A DNA stretch of 64,000 nucleotides from Armatimonadota bacterium (GCA_018268255.1 JAFDWX010000001.1:558001-622000); one strand, 5' to 3'. Counted from the stretch's first letter, positions 43,129 through 51,482 are shown. Numbers and translations: made by a program. Notes: generated from the letters alone by a model not told the origin.

Positions 43129-44260
43129 AGTCTCCCCCTTAATCCCCCTCAACGCGCTTCGCTTGTGAGGGGGAAAACCGCTCTCTGCTTTGCTGACACC
43201 TGTCGTACACTGGAAGTGTGAGAGGACTTTGTTTGGCGGCTTTGTTTGCTGCTGGCTCGGCCGTTTGGGCGACACCTAAGTACGAAATTAGGGAGTACAT
43301 CAGTGTCGCTGGGGCACCGGTGGAGCGAGCCTACGCAGCCTACAACGGTGAATTGAACTTTGGTGGTGGGGTCTATCCGAATTTTAAAAGCTTCTACCGG
43401 AAAAATGGTGTCGTTACAGACTTGACCGTAAAGTACAACCTCGGATATCTGGCCGGTAGTAGTATTTCCAGTAGTGGAATGGCTTGTATGTTCAGGGATA
43501 ACTACGAATTGGCGGATTTCAAAGGAGGCTACATTCAGGGCGATACGCTCCATACGATCCCATCCAAGGAACCCGTTTCTTGGATCATCCCCAAAGGTAT
43601 CAACGACTCGGGGATCGTCGTGGGTTACACGCACCCGAACTCGACGTACGATCACACGAACTCGTTCATCTACAACACAGTGACGGGAGATCGGCTGGAC
43701 TTCAGAATCGCGACCTTTACTAAGGCTTATGGCATCAACAACTCGGGCGACATCGCCGCCTCATTCTCATTCGAAGGCGGGCAAGATGGGAACGGCGGCG
43801 CAGACACGGCGATTCTTCACACCAAGACCAACACCTTTACGATCCTCGGCCCGGGGAGCCCACGGGCGATCAATGAAAACGGGCAAATCGCTTCATACAG
43901 TCACTCAGGTTTCTGGTGGTATCAAGAAGGCCACGCACCTATATATCAGGATTGGCCAAAGTATGACAACCCAGTGATCCTTGGTTTAGGTAACAACGGC
44001 CTGGTGGTCGGCGCTAACTATGACCCCACAATTGGCGGGCGAGGCCTAGTTGCCGATCCTGTCGACGGAGTAGCGTTCTTGGATGATCTTGTCACCAACC
44101 TTCCGTCAGGCAAATACTTGACGCTCCCCATCATCGACCGAGTCAATGGCGATCTTTACGCTACGATCGGCGGAGTTGGCGGTGCCACTAAGCAGGTCGT
44201 CCGGCTACAAGCTGTCCCTGAACCGATGAGTCTGGTCGCAGTCGGACTTGGGTTGGCTGG
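43129..44260 (+). repeat. Right arm of the 1.13-kb inverted repeat
   Basis: This is the partner of 30669-31801, in inverted orientation, 11.3 kb apart. Similarity ends sharply at 44260, inside the last codons of the gene, where the two C-termini (VRRRVRR against VQRRHKN) no longer align at the DNA level. Homologous recombination between the arms would invert the seven genes between them. Confidence 0.9.
43131..43174. repeat. C-rich intergenic hairpin element, copy 2
   Basis: TCCCCCTCA (43143-43151) pairs with TGAGGGGGA (43166-43174), preceded by TCTCCCCCTTAA. It is nearly identical, inverted, to the element at 31755-31799, and each copy stands about 45-75 bp upstream of a PEP-CTERM paralogue. 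It may act as terminator for the propeller gene, as a REP-like element, or as the border of the duplication. Confidence 0.65.
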
Positions 44261-44288
44261 CATCGTTCGCCGACGCGTCCGGCGTTAA
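43218..44288 (+). CDS. PEP-CTERM secreted protein with HAF-type repeats (copy B of inverted pair)
   Basis: This 356-residue paralogue of the gene at 30641 has the same signal peptide (VRGLCLAALFAAGSAVWA), HAF-like repeats (GINDSGIVVGYTHPN, GINNSGDIAAS, AINENGQIAS, LGNNGLVVGANYD) and PEP-CTERM end (VPEPMSLVAVGLGLAGIVRRRVRR), recognised in other bacteria by an exosortase. Differences are concentrated in patches: about residues 35-75 (YPNFKSFYRKNG to MFRDNYELADF), near 220 (SYSHSG), and near 250-270. Start codon GTG. The two genes face outward from the shared 11-kb interval. Confidence 0.82.
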   Translation: MRGLCLAALFAAGSAVWATPKYEIREYISVAGAPVERAYAAYNGELNFGGGVYPNFKSFYRKNGVVTDLTVKYNLGYLAGSSISSSGMACMFRDNYELADFKGGYIQGDTLHTIPSKEPVSWIIPKGINDSGIVVGYTHPNSTYDHTNSFIYNTVTGDRLDFRIATFTKAYGINNSGDIAASFSFEGGQDGNGGADTAILHTKTNTFTILGPGSPRAINENGQIASYSHSGFWWYQEGHAPIYQDWPKYDNPVILGLGNNGLVVGANYDPTIGGRGLVADPVDGVAFLDDLVTNLPSGKYLTLPIIDRVNGDLYATIGGVGGATKQVVRLQAVPEPMSLVAVGLGLAGIVRRRVRR

Positions 44289-44323
44289 TCGGTTCAGCTG
44301 TTCGCAACAAACAAAGGCAAGCC

Positions 44324-45091
44324 TCACTCAGTTTCTTCACGCGGAACGTATTCGAAGAACGAAAACCAGTACGACGCTGCGGCGACCAGAGCCACGCTCA
44401 GCAACACCAAAACCGAAACCGCGGTGATGACCGGCACCGATTGAGAGCCGATCTGCTGCGACAGAAACTGCATGAACGACCGCCGCGATTCAGATTCGGG
44501 ATGGTGTGCAAACGAGTTCAGATAGCTATTGATGCTGAGATAGAACGTCGATCCCGGCATGTTTGGCACCGCAACTTCCCAGCCGAACGCGAATAGCAAG
44601 CACCAGATCATCGGTCGGTGGATGAGCAGCGACACCATCACGAACAGTGCACTGTACGCGAACGACCCCAGGAGCAACGTGACGATGTCTCGAAGCACCA
44701 ACTGGTGGAGCGGCCCAATATCGGGGACGCCGATCGAGACTGCGATGAGCGAGAACAGGGTCACCACAAACGTTGCCGTAACCGCAGCAAGGTACCGGCA
44801 AATCAAAATCTGCCAACGAGGAATGGGCCGCGTCAGGAGGTAGGTAATGGTCTTTTGTTCGACTTCCTGATTGACTACGGCGGTGGCGAACATGGTAGCA
44901 GCCAGGGCGACAATGCGATACACCATGAGGCCAGAAATCTGGCCAAATTGGTAGATTGCCTGGCGCTCTTGCATGATCCGAGTCAGGAGGTTCGCAAGCA
45001 CTCCAATAACAACAGCCATCAGCACCCATGTAATCACACGGGCGGGGCGCAGAAAGTCTTTGAGTGTCGAGCCGTAAAGGTAAGCCAGCAT
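44324..45091 (-). CDS. ABC-2 type transporter permease
   Basis: This 255-residue protein has six hydrophobic segments (about 18-38, 55-78, 104-128, 138-160, 165-180 and 225-247) and the ABC-2 pattern NQEVEQKTITYLLTRPIPRWQIL after TM2. It is the last gene of a four-gene operon; its start overlaps the stop of the preceding ATPase by one base (TAATG). It probably pairs with that ATPase as an exporter; the substrate is unknown. Confidence 0.85.
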   Translation of the reverse strand: MLAYLYGSTLKDFLRPARVITWVLMAVVIGVLANLLTRIMQERQAIYQFGQISGLMVYRIVALAATMFATAVVNQEVEQKTITYLLTRPIPRWQILICRYLAAVTATFVVTLFSLIAVSIGVPDIGPLHQLVLRDIVTLLLGSFAYSALFVMVSLLIHRPMIWCLLFAFGWEVAVPNMPGSTFYLSINSYLNSFAHHPESESRRSFMQFLSQQIGSQSVPVITAVSVLVLLSVALVAAASYWFSFFEYVPREETE

Positions 45092-46002
45092 TAGTTATCC
45101 ACCAGGTACCGAAAAACGGCTTCCAAATTATTATCAGGGCTGGAAATGGATTCGATCTCGATGCCTTGGTCCAGCACAAGGTTCGGAAGCAGATCGTAAA
45201 ACTGATCGGGTTCGCGTGTTTCCAATTCCACCCCGTGAGCCTCGATGCTCAAGCTGACGGTCATGGGCAAGGAGGCGAAAGCTGCTGCCGCTTTCCGAGG
45301 ATCGGTGGTGACCACGCTGATTCGGTGCGGGTGTTTGTCAATTAGGTCGCGAATCTGTCGCAGATCGCCATCTGCCAGCAATCGGCCTCGGTGCAGCAGA
45401 ATGATGTGCCGGGTCATCTGCTCGACTTCGAACAAAATGTGGCTGCTCACGACGATCGTCTTGCCCTCGTTCCCCAGCTGATGGAGCATGTCCATAAACT
45501 CGCGCCGGCCGATCGGGTCTAACCCGTTGAGAGGCTCGTCCAGCAGAATGATCTTGGGATCGTGGAGAATCGCTTGGGCCAGCTTGATCCGTTGGCGCAT
45601 GCCTTTGGAGTAGCCCTGAATCGGTTTGTCGCACCGGTCGGCCATGCCTACCCGCTCGATGGCATCGCCTGCGCGCTTTTTAGCCTCCACTGCAGAGAAT
45701 CCGGTAAGCCTTCCCAGGTGGGTGACAAACTGTCGCCCGGTCATGTTCTCGTAGAAATTGTCGATATCCGGACAGTAACCGAGCGAGCGGAAAATCTCTG
45801 GGTTTGCGAAGGGGGGCTCGCCGTCCACCAACACTTCGCCGGTGGTTGGCTTGATCTGCCCCATGATCATCCGCATCATGGTGGATTTGCCCGCTCCGTT
45901 TTGCCCGAGAAGCGCTGTTATCCCGACGGGAATGGTGCAGGTTACGTCGTTGAGGCCGATGACCTGGCCATACCAGCGGCTGGCGTTGCCAAAGGTGATC
46001 AC
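45091..46002 (-). CDS. ABC transporter ATP-binding protein
   Basis: All motifs are present: Walker A LLGQNGAGKST, signature YSKGMRQRIKLAQ, Walker B KIILLDEPLNGLDP and the switch His in VVSSHILFEVEQM. The C-terminal ~75 residues are the accessory region of ABC-2 exporters. GTG 46002 is the better start: it forms a GTGA overlap with the upstream stop and has GGAGGTGATC, fully complementary to the 16S rRNA end, six bases before it; ATG 46035 would add eleven residues without such support. Confidence 0.93.
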   Translation of the reverse strand: MITFGNASRWYGQVIGLNDVTCTIPVGITALLGQNGAGKSTMMRMIMGQIKPTTGEVLVDGEPPFANPEIFRSLGYCPDIDNFYENMTGRQFVTHLGRLTGFSAVEAKKRAGDAIERVGMADRCDKPIQGYSKGMRQRIKLAQAILHDPKIILLDEPLNGLDPIGRREFMDMLHQLGNEGKTIVVSSHILFEVEQMTRHIILLHRGRLLADGDLRQIRDLIDKHPHRISVVTTDPRKAAAAFASLPMTVSLSIEAHGVELETREPDQFYDLLPNLVLDQGIEIESISSPDNNLEAVFRYLVDN

Positions 46003-46976
46003 CCGATCACCTCCACGGCTCGGACTCGCTTCCACGCGAGCCCCGTCATCCCGAACGAAACCAGGGCCAAAACGGGGATGGTATATGCCAACGGGGCCGC
46101 GCTGATACCCATCGGCTGGTTACCGGTGGCTCCTTGGGGCAGCGGCAATCCGCCGACGGTTGATCCCGTCATGTTCTTGGCCAACGAGAGCACCAACCCA
46201 TCCACAGACGAATGAAACGCCATGCGAATCGGAACCGAGTTGTTCACTTTGACCGAACCATTCGAGAAGTCGATTTGCATGGAACTGGACTGCACCATGA
46301 CGGTGAAAAAGAATCCCAAAAAGTACACGGCGGCCATCGTCGCGCCGGCATTCCGACCCAGGTTAAAGACGCTGCTGATTCCCAGAATCAGGCTGGTATA
46401 GAAAGCAGAAGACACCATGCACAGCAACACCAGCTTGAAAAACATGAGTTTGTCCTGAGACAGGAATCCGTAAGAGTGATAGCTGAGCGCCCCGTAGAAG
46501 TAGAAGATGAGGTTCGGCAGCAAGCTGAACACCATCAGCGACAGGAAAATCCCGAGCCATTTGCCAAATACATAGTCGGACTTGGTGCAAGGCTTGCTGA
46601 GATACGCCAACAGGGCGTTAGCCCGGTTATCGGCCGCGATGGCGCCTGCTCCAGCTAGAATCGCCACAAAGCAGAAGAACATTTGGGCAGTTCCTATTCC
46701 GCCCAAAAACACGCCCTTCCATTCGATCCGGTCCAGAAAGTTAGCTGCCTCTCCGGCACCCCGCTGTCGAGCGGACTGTGCGATCTGCTCCATCACAAAT
46801 ACGATGATGAGCGTGACCGCATAGAACCAGCCCGAAAATCCGGTCAGGATCCAGAACGCCTTCTTTTTGATGGTCGTGAGAAAGACGTGTCGAGCGATGG
46901 GTAGCCAGGCGTGGTCGTGTTCGACCAGAGCCGCGCCGTAATTGCGATAGCTCAGGTCGAAAATGGATCGCTTCAC
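45999..46976 (-). CDS. ABC-2 type transporter permease
   Basis: The 325-residue protein has six or seven hydrophobic segments (about 40-60, 95-118, 150-172, 190-215, 225-245, 295-315) and the segment NRANALLAYLSKPCTKSDYVFGKW, equivalent to the EKxxGTL region of ABC-2 permeases. Before the last helices comes a long extracytoplasmic loop (SSSMQIDFSNGSVKVNN). It overlaps the upstream ATPase gene by 4 bp and the downstream one by 4 bp. Two ATPase-permease pairs in one operon suggest either a hetero-tetrameric exporter or two related exporters. Confidence 0.85.
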   Translation of the reverse strand: MKRSIFDLSYRNYGAALVEHDHAWLPIARHVFLTTIKKKAFWILTGFSGWFYAVTLIIVFVMEQIAQSARQRGAGEAANFLDRIEWKGVFLGGIGTAQMFFCFVAILAGAGAIAADNRANALLAYLSKPCTKSDYVFGKWLGIFLSLMVFSLLPNLIFYFYGALSYHSYGFLSQDKLMFFKLVLLCMVSSAFYTSLILGISSVFNLGRNAGATMAAVYFLGFFFTVMVQSSSMQIDFSNGSVKVNNSVPIRMAFHSSVDGLVLSLAKNMTGSTVGGLPLPQGATGNQPMGISAAPLAYTIPVLALVSFGMTGLAWKRVRAVEVIG

Positions 46977-47887
46977 CTGATCACCTCAAGGAACGCTTCT
47001 TCCAGAGATCGCTCGGCGGGCTTCATCATGCGCACTTGAGCCTTGGATTCTCGAGCTGCCTCCATCACCAGGCGGTTTACCACTGCGGGAGCACCCGACG
47101 CTTGGACTCGGTAGTTGTATCCCGAGTTGTTGAGCAGCATGATTTGTCGGCGGAGCAACGCGCTGACAAAATCCGGGCTGGGTTCCTTGAGTTCGATATC
47201 GATGGGGAGCCCCTCGATCTTCTTGAGCTCGGCAATGTTGCCCTGCTTGCGGAGGCGCCCTCCAAAGACAACGACCACTTCCTGGCACGTCTTTTCGATA
47301 TCAGGCAGCAGGTGGGAGGAAACGATGACGTTCACCTGCTTGTTGCGGGAAATATCGATGATGAGCTTGAGCATCTCGTCTCGGCCCCGAGGATCGAGTC
47401 CGTTGGTGGGTTCATCCAGGAGCAAAAGCTTAGGACCGTGGACCAAGGCCTGAGCGAGCTTGATGCGCTGCTTCATGCCTGTGCTGAAGGTCTCGACGTT
47501 GCGGTACCGAGCTTCGCCCAGTCCGCAATACTCCAGCACCTCGTGCGCCCGGCGAAGCGCCTGGTTCGGGGGAAGTCCCGCGAGTTCGGCCAGATAGGCC
47601 ACGTAGCCCACACCAGTCATCCCGGGGATGTGGCAATCCTGTTCGGGCATATAGCCCACTCGGCGGCGGACTTCTCGCGGCTCTTTGGTGATGTCGATCC
47701 CGAGCACCTTTGCCGAGCCTTCTGCTGGCTCAACGAATCCGAGCAGCGTTTTGATGAGCGTCGTCTTGCCGGCGCCATTCGGTCCGAGCAATCCGATGCA
47801 ACCCTCTGGAATGGTGCATGTAAAGTCCTGGAGAGCCTTAAATTCCCCGTATTGGACTGTGAGATTTTTGAGTTCGACAACCGGCAC
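46973..47887 (-). CDS. ABC transporter ATP-binding protein, first gene of the exporter operon
   Basis: Walker A LLGPNGAGKTT, signature FSTGMKQRIKLAQ, Walker B LLLLDEPTNGLDP and the switch His in IVSSHLLPDIEK are intact in 304 residues. The C-terminus (LEEAFLEVIR) is typical of ABC-2 subfamily A ATPases, which often work in antibiotic, lipid or polysaccharide export or in gliding-type systems. It starts at 47887 in front of a 49-bp gap and the rightward small gene at 47937, so the promoter region is short and divergent. Confidence 0.93.
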   Translation of the reverse strand: MPVVELKNLTVQYGEFKALQDFTCTIPEGCIGLLGPNGAGKTTLIKTLLGFVEPAEGSAKVLGIDITKEPREVRRRVGYMPEQDCHIPGMTGVGYVAYLAELAGLPPNQALRRAHEVLEYCGLGEARYRNVETFSTGMKQRIKLAQALVHGPKLLLLDEPTNGLDPRGRDEMLKLIIDISRNKQVNVIVSSHLLPDIEKTCQEVVVVFGGRLRKQGNIAELKKIEGLPIDIELKEPSPDFVSALLRRQIMLLNNSGYNYRVQASGAPAVVNRLVMEAARESKAQVRMMKPAERSLEEAFLEVIR

Positions 47888-47936
47888 AACCGTACTTTAC
47901 AGTTTCAAGGGCAAAAGAGTTTCGACGGGTTCCTGA

Positions 47937-48077
47937 ATGGGCCCTTTGTCCTGCGGCAAGGTGATTAGTCAGCTCTATGATGCCAAAGACGAAGAAAGGA
48001 TTGAAATTACCGGTATCGACGAGATCTACAAATACGCAGATCGAATCCAGGACCGAGTGAAGAAGTACCTAGGATAG
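47937..48077 (+). CDS. 46-residue acidic/helical small protein, unrecognised
   Basis: ATG 47937 to TAG 48077 encodes a 46-residue protein whose composition is clearly protein-like: MGPLSCGKVISQLYDAKDE, then IEITGIDEIYKYADRIQDR, then VKKYLG. The alternation of Ile/Leu/Tyr with charges predicts one or two amphipathic helices. A single Cys lies at position 6. It sits between the divergent ABC operon and ftsK, leaving 98 bp to the latter. No Shine-Dalgarno sequence stands out. Family unknown. Confidence 0.6.
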   Translation: MGPLSCGKVISQLYDAKDEERIEITGIDEIYKYADRIQDRVKKYLG

Positions 48078-48175
48078 TGTATCGCCCCAGTGGTTGCAAT
48101 AGTTGGAGCAAATTGGCCTATACTGGGGCAAACGAACCCGATCATGGAGGATCGCGTTCACAATAGAGAGGCAGG

Positions 48176-50395
48176 ATGCCGACACAAACTCGAACCGGAG
48201 CCCGAAAGAGCGCGGTGGCCGTTGCCGCCGTCTCTACCCACCGCCACACCGATGTTGGCGGGATCATTCTCGTTGCGCTCGGAGTCGTGATGCTCATCAG
48301 CCTTGCGGTAGGGAAGACGGGGCTTCTGGGCGACGCTCTCACCGGGCTGTTTCGGGGACTCTTTGGTAAGGCTGCTTGGTTCATCCCCTTTGGATTTTTG
48401 GCAGCCGGAACGGCGCTAATCACCGGCAAGTCTGCCAACCGGAGCCATCGAATCGCGTGGGGCGTGGCACTCGTTCTTCTTGCCGTCGTAGGATTTCTAG
48501 CCCAAGAACACCAAGGTGACTATTTCGACCCCGAAATGGTGAGTGCAACGGGGGGCTATGTTGGAGCCGTGGTTCGATACCTCTTTGCGGCACTACTGGG
48601 GCAGGCGAACGCAATCGGAATGGTTGTGCTGGCGCTTGTCGGAGCTGTGCTCGTGGCAGACACACCCATTCGGATGCTGCTGAAAGCGCGAGCGCCGAGC
48701 ATGCCGCAAATCTCCATCACCAAACCTGGAGCCAAGTTGCCTGCGCGAGCCGAACCCACTCAACCTCAAACCAAAAAGCAGGCTCTCCGCGAGGCTCTTA
48801 TTCGGGCAGCGGCCGATATTCCGCTGGACGAAGTCGAAATTCAGCCTGGCGCTACGGTCAAGCCACTCAAAACCAAGGCTGCTCCGATTATCCGCGAGAC
48901 CAAGCAATCTGAAACGGCCCAGCTGGAATCCACCCAAAAGGAAGGCTACATTCTGCCGCCGGTCACGCTTTTGCGTGAGGCTCAGAGCCGAGAAAAGCGC
49001 TCCGCAGAAGAGATGCAGCGCAACATTGAGACTCTGGAACGCACCCTGGAGGAGTTCGGCATCGAGGCCAACGTCGTGGAGATCGCGACGGGTCCGACAA
49101 TCACTCGCTACGAGGTTCAGCTTGGCCCTGGTATCCGCGTGAGTCGAATCACCCAGCTGGCCGACAACATTGCGATGTCGCTTTCGGCCAGCCATGTGCG
49201 TGTGGAAGCCCCTATCCCGGGCAAGAATGCAATCGGCGTCGAGGTTCCGAACCTCAAGCCCGCAATGGTCAGCCTGCGCGAGCTCTGTGAGACTAAGGAA
49301 TTTGTCGAGAATCCGCAAAGGCTGTTGGTTGGCTTAGGGCAAGATGTCAGCGGCCACAACAAGTACGCCGACCTCACTCGAATGCCGCACCTCTTGATCG
49401 GTGGCGCGACTAACTCGGGCAAGTCCATCGGCCTCGCAACGATCATCACGTCGCTATTAATGCGAAACACGCCGAAGGATCTGCGGCTCGTCATGATCGA
49501 CCCAAAGCGTGTCGAGCTGTCCCTGTTCGACCATGTTCCGCATCTAATGTGCCCTGTGGTCAAGGATGTCAAGGAAGCTCCCGGAGTGCTGCGCGCGATC
49601 TGGCGAGAGATGGATATCCGCTACGACCTGTTCAGCGAAAAAGGGGTCCGGAACATCGACGGCTGGAACAGCAAGGTGAGCTTTGCTGAAAAGCTGCCGT
49701 ATATCGTGGTGATCATCGACGAGTTGGCAGACCTCATGATCCAGGCGTCTGCCGAAGTCGAGACGAGTATCGTCCGTCTGGCTCAACTGGCTCGCGCGGT
49801 GGGGATCCATCTCATCATCGCTACCCAGCGACCCAGCGCGGATGTCATCACCGGCCTGATCAAAGCCAATATCCCCTCGCGAATCGCCTTTGCCGTTTCA
49901 TCTTCCATCGACTCGCGAATCATCATCGACGGCTCGGGGGCCGACAAGCTAGTCGGTCGCGGCGACATGCTCTTCATGCCGATCGATGCGAACAAGCCGA
50001 CTCGCATCCAGGGATGTTACGTGAGCGAGAAGGAAATCGAGGACGTCTGCCATCACTGGAAAGAGCAAGAAAAGCCCATTTATGTGCTCAATCCTATACA
50101 GGCTGCCATCGCAGGTAAGGAAAGCTCGATGTCGGAGGATGATTCCGATCCTCTATGGGAAGAGGCGGTGAGGTTTGTGGTCGATCGAGGCCAGGCATCC
50201 ACGTCGATGCTCCAGCGAAAATTCTCGATCGGTTTTCAGAGGGCCTCTCGCTTACTGGACATGATGGAGGAGCGGGGAATTGTGGGTCCGCGTGATGGTC
50301 CAAGACCGCGAGAGGTTTTGGTCGATCCTATGGAAGTCGAAACCATGTTTGGCCGATACACGCAACCACCCATCGAAATGGATCCCCTGGATTAG
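48176..50395 (+). CDS. ftsK: DNA translocase FtsK/SpoIIIE
   Basis: This hexameric motor pumps chromosomal DNA through the closing septum. In 739 residues: four N-terminal membrane segments (about 22-45, 58-82, 90-105 and 122-165), a short linker, the alpha/beta motor with Walker A IGGATNSGKSIGLATI and Walker B YIVVIIDELADLM, and a C-terminal gamma winged helix (EEAVRFVVDRGQASTSMLQR, SRLLDMMEERGIV) that reads KOPS-type polarity sites. The linker is short, so the protein is of SpoIIIE size, not E. coli FtsK size. A GAGAGGCAGG box precedes the ATG. Confidence 0.95.
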   Translation: MPTQTRTGARKSAVAVAAVSTHRHTDVGGIILVALGVVMLISLAVGKTGLLGDALTGLFRGLFGKAAWFIPFGFLAAGTALITGKSANRSHRIAWGVALVLLAVVGFLAQEHQGDYFDPEMVSATGGYVGAVVRYLFAALLGQANAIGMVVLALVGAVLVADTPIRMLLKARAPSMPQISITKPGAKLPARAEPTQPQTKKQALREALIRAAADIPLDEVEIQPGATVKPLKTKAAPIIRETKQSETAQLESTQKEGYILPPVTLLREAQSREKRSAEEMQRNIETLERTLEEFGIEANVVEIATGPTITRYEVQLGPGIRVSRITQLADNIAMSLSASHVRVEAPIPGKNAIGVEVPNLKPAMVSLRELCETKEFVENPQRLLVGLGQDVSGHNKYADLTRMPHLLIGGATNSGKSIGLATIITSLLMRNTPKDLRLVMIDPKRVELSLFDHVPHLMCPVVKDVKEAPGVLRAIWREMDIRYDLFSEKGVRNIDGWNSKVSFAEKLPYIVVIIDELADLMIQASAEVETSIVRLAQLARAVGIHLIIATQRPSADVITGLIKANIPSRIAFAVSSSIDSRIIIDGSGADKLVGRGDMLFMPIDANKPTRIQGCYVSEKEIEDVCHHWKEQEKPIYVLNPIQAAIAGKESSMSEDDSDPLWEEAVRFVVDRGQASTSMLQRKFSIGFQRASRLLDMMEERGIVGPRDGPRPREVLVDPMEVETMFGRYTQPPIEMDPLD

Positions 50396-50517
50396 CGTTT
50401 ACCCGCTTGCTGTTCTTGACGTTTTGTTAATAGGATAACGAGATAGATTATCCCCACAATGGTCAGTAAAGACAGCACTGTGGCAACGCTGATGATTATG
50501 AGTCCTTGAGTTCCCAT
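50392..50517 (-). CDS. 41-residue single-TM small protein
   Basis: From ATG 50517 the minus strand encodes MGTQGLIIISVATVLSLLT followed by IVGIIYLVILLTKRQEQQAG: one continuous hydrophobic helix of about 28 residues and a basic/polar C-terminus. The TAA overlaps the convergent ftsK stop by 3 bp. It fills most of the gap before the esterase gene. The clean TM pattern and positive cytoplasmic tail favour a real gene, but no ribosome-binding site is evident. Confidence 0.5.
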   Translation of the reverse strand: MGTQGLIIISVATVLSLLTIVGIIYLVILLTKRQEQQAGKR

Positions 50518-50617
50518 ATCTTAAGACTATCCATAAAATCGTGACAATTTAGGCTATAAGTAGATTGAGCACCATTTCGTTAGAAATAGGACCTTCGTCC
50601 CTGCCTTACTCGCAATA

Positions 50618-51427
50618 ATGCCAATGCAACTGAACAAAACCGCGTGGTACGCGTTGGGAGCCATCATGGTTACAGCTTTACTTGCTTCCGTCGTCATGTA
50701 TGCACCTGTCGCACCCACCAATTGGAGCTTGGTGGTGGATGGTGTGGAAAGACAGGCAATCGTCGAGGCCCCGAATGTCAACGACTCCAAGCCCCATCCG
50801 GTGGTTTTTGTGTTCCACGGCCACGGGGGAAGCATGCGGTTTACTGCCCGCCGCTACAAACTCGGCAACCTCTGGCCCGAGGCGATCGCCGTCTATCCGC
50901 AAGGGCTCCCCACCAAGGGAAAAACGGATCCCGAAGGCAAGAAGAACGGTTGGCAGCAGTCCCAAGGCGAGTACGAGGATCGCGACCTCAAGTACTTCGA
51001 TGCACTTCTTGCACAAGTCAAGAAGACCTACAAGGTGGATGACAAGCGGATATACACCTGCGGACACAGCAACGGCGGAAGATTCACGTACTTACTTTGG
51101 GCGGAACGTCCAAGCATTTTTGCGGCGTACGGACCGTCGGCCTCACCCATGGTGCTAAAGAACGCGAACCACCCGGCTCCGATGTTCATCACGGCAGGCG
51201 AAAAGGACCAGATTGTACCGTTCAAGACTCAACAACTCTCCATGGAGCGCATCAAGCAGGTGGATGGTGCCGATGGCGAAGGAGAAAAGCTTGGAGAGTA
51301 CGCAACACTCTTTAAGGGAAAGAACGGGAACGATGTCGTGACCTTTATCCATCCCGGCGGCCACACGATGGGTGAGGAGGCTCTCGCCATGATGATTGAC
51401 TTCTTTAAAGCGCATCCCAAAAAGTAA
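50618..51427 (+). CDS. Secreted PHB-depolymerase-like/LpqC-type esterase
   Basis: An N-terminal membrane/signal segment (TAWYALGAIMVTALLASVVMY) is followed by an alpha/beta-hydrolase of the esterase-PHB/CE1-like class. It has the oxyanion loop VFVFHGHGGS, the nucleophile elbow CGHSNGGRFTY (Ser), the acid in FITAGEKDQIVPF (Asp) and the His in HPGGHTMGEEA. The substrate may be a polyester, feruloyl ester or similar; the Trp-rich loop KNGWQQSQGEYEDRD is shared with LpqC-type proteins. It is monocistronic, with a hairpin terminator after it. Confidence 0.82.
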   Translation: MPMQLNKTAWYALGAIMVTALLASVVMYAPVAPTNWSLVVDGVERQAIVEAPNVNDSKPHPVVFVFHGHGGSMRFTARRYKLGNLWPEAIAVYPQGLPTKGKTDPEGKKNGWQQSQGEYEDRDLKYFDALLAQVKKTYKVDDKRIYTCGHSNGGRFTYLLWAERPSIFAAYGPSASPMVLKNANHPAPMFITAGEKDQIVPFKTQQLSMERIKQVDGADGEGEKLGEYATLFKGKNGNDVVTFIHPGGHTMGEEALAMMIDFFKAHPKK

Positions 51428-51429
51428 AA

Positions 51430-51461
51430 GCTCCCCCGAGGAGTTGAGGTCTCGGGAGAGC
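51430..51461. terminator. 11-bp hairpin between convergent genes
   Basis: GCTCCCCCGAG (51430-51440) pairs with CTCGGGAGAGC (51451-51461) with one mismatch, around a 10-base loop. It lies between the esterase gene and the leftward Pro/Ala-rich gene. No good T-run follows in either direction. Confidence 0.6.
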
Positions 51462-51482
51462 GTTGACCGACTAGGTGGGTTT

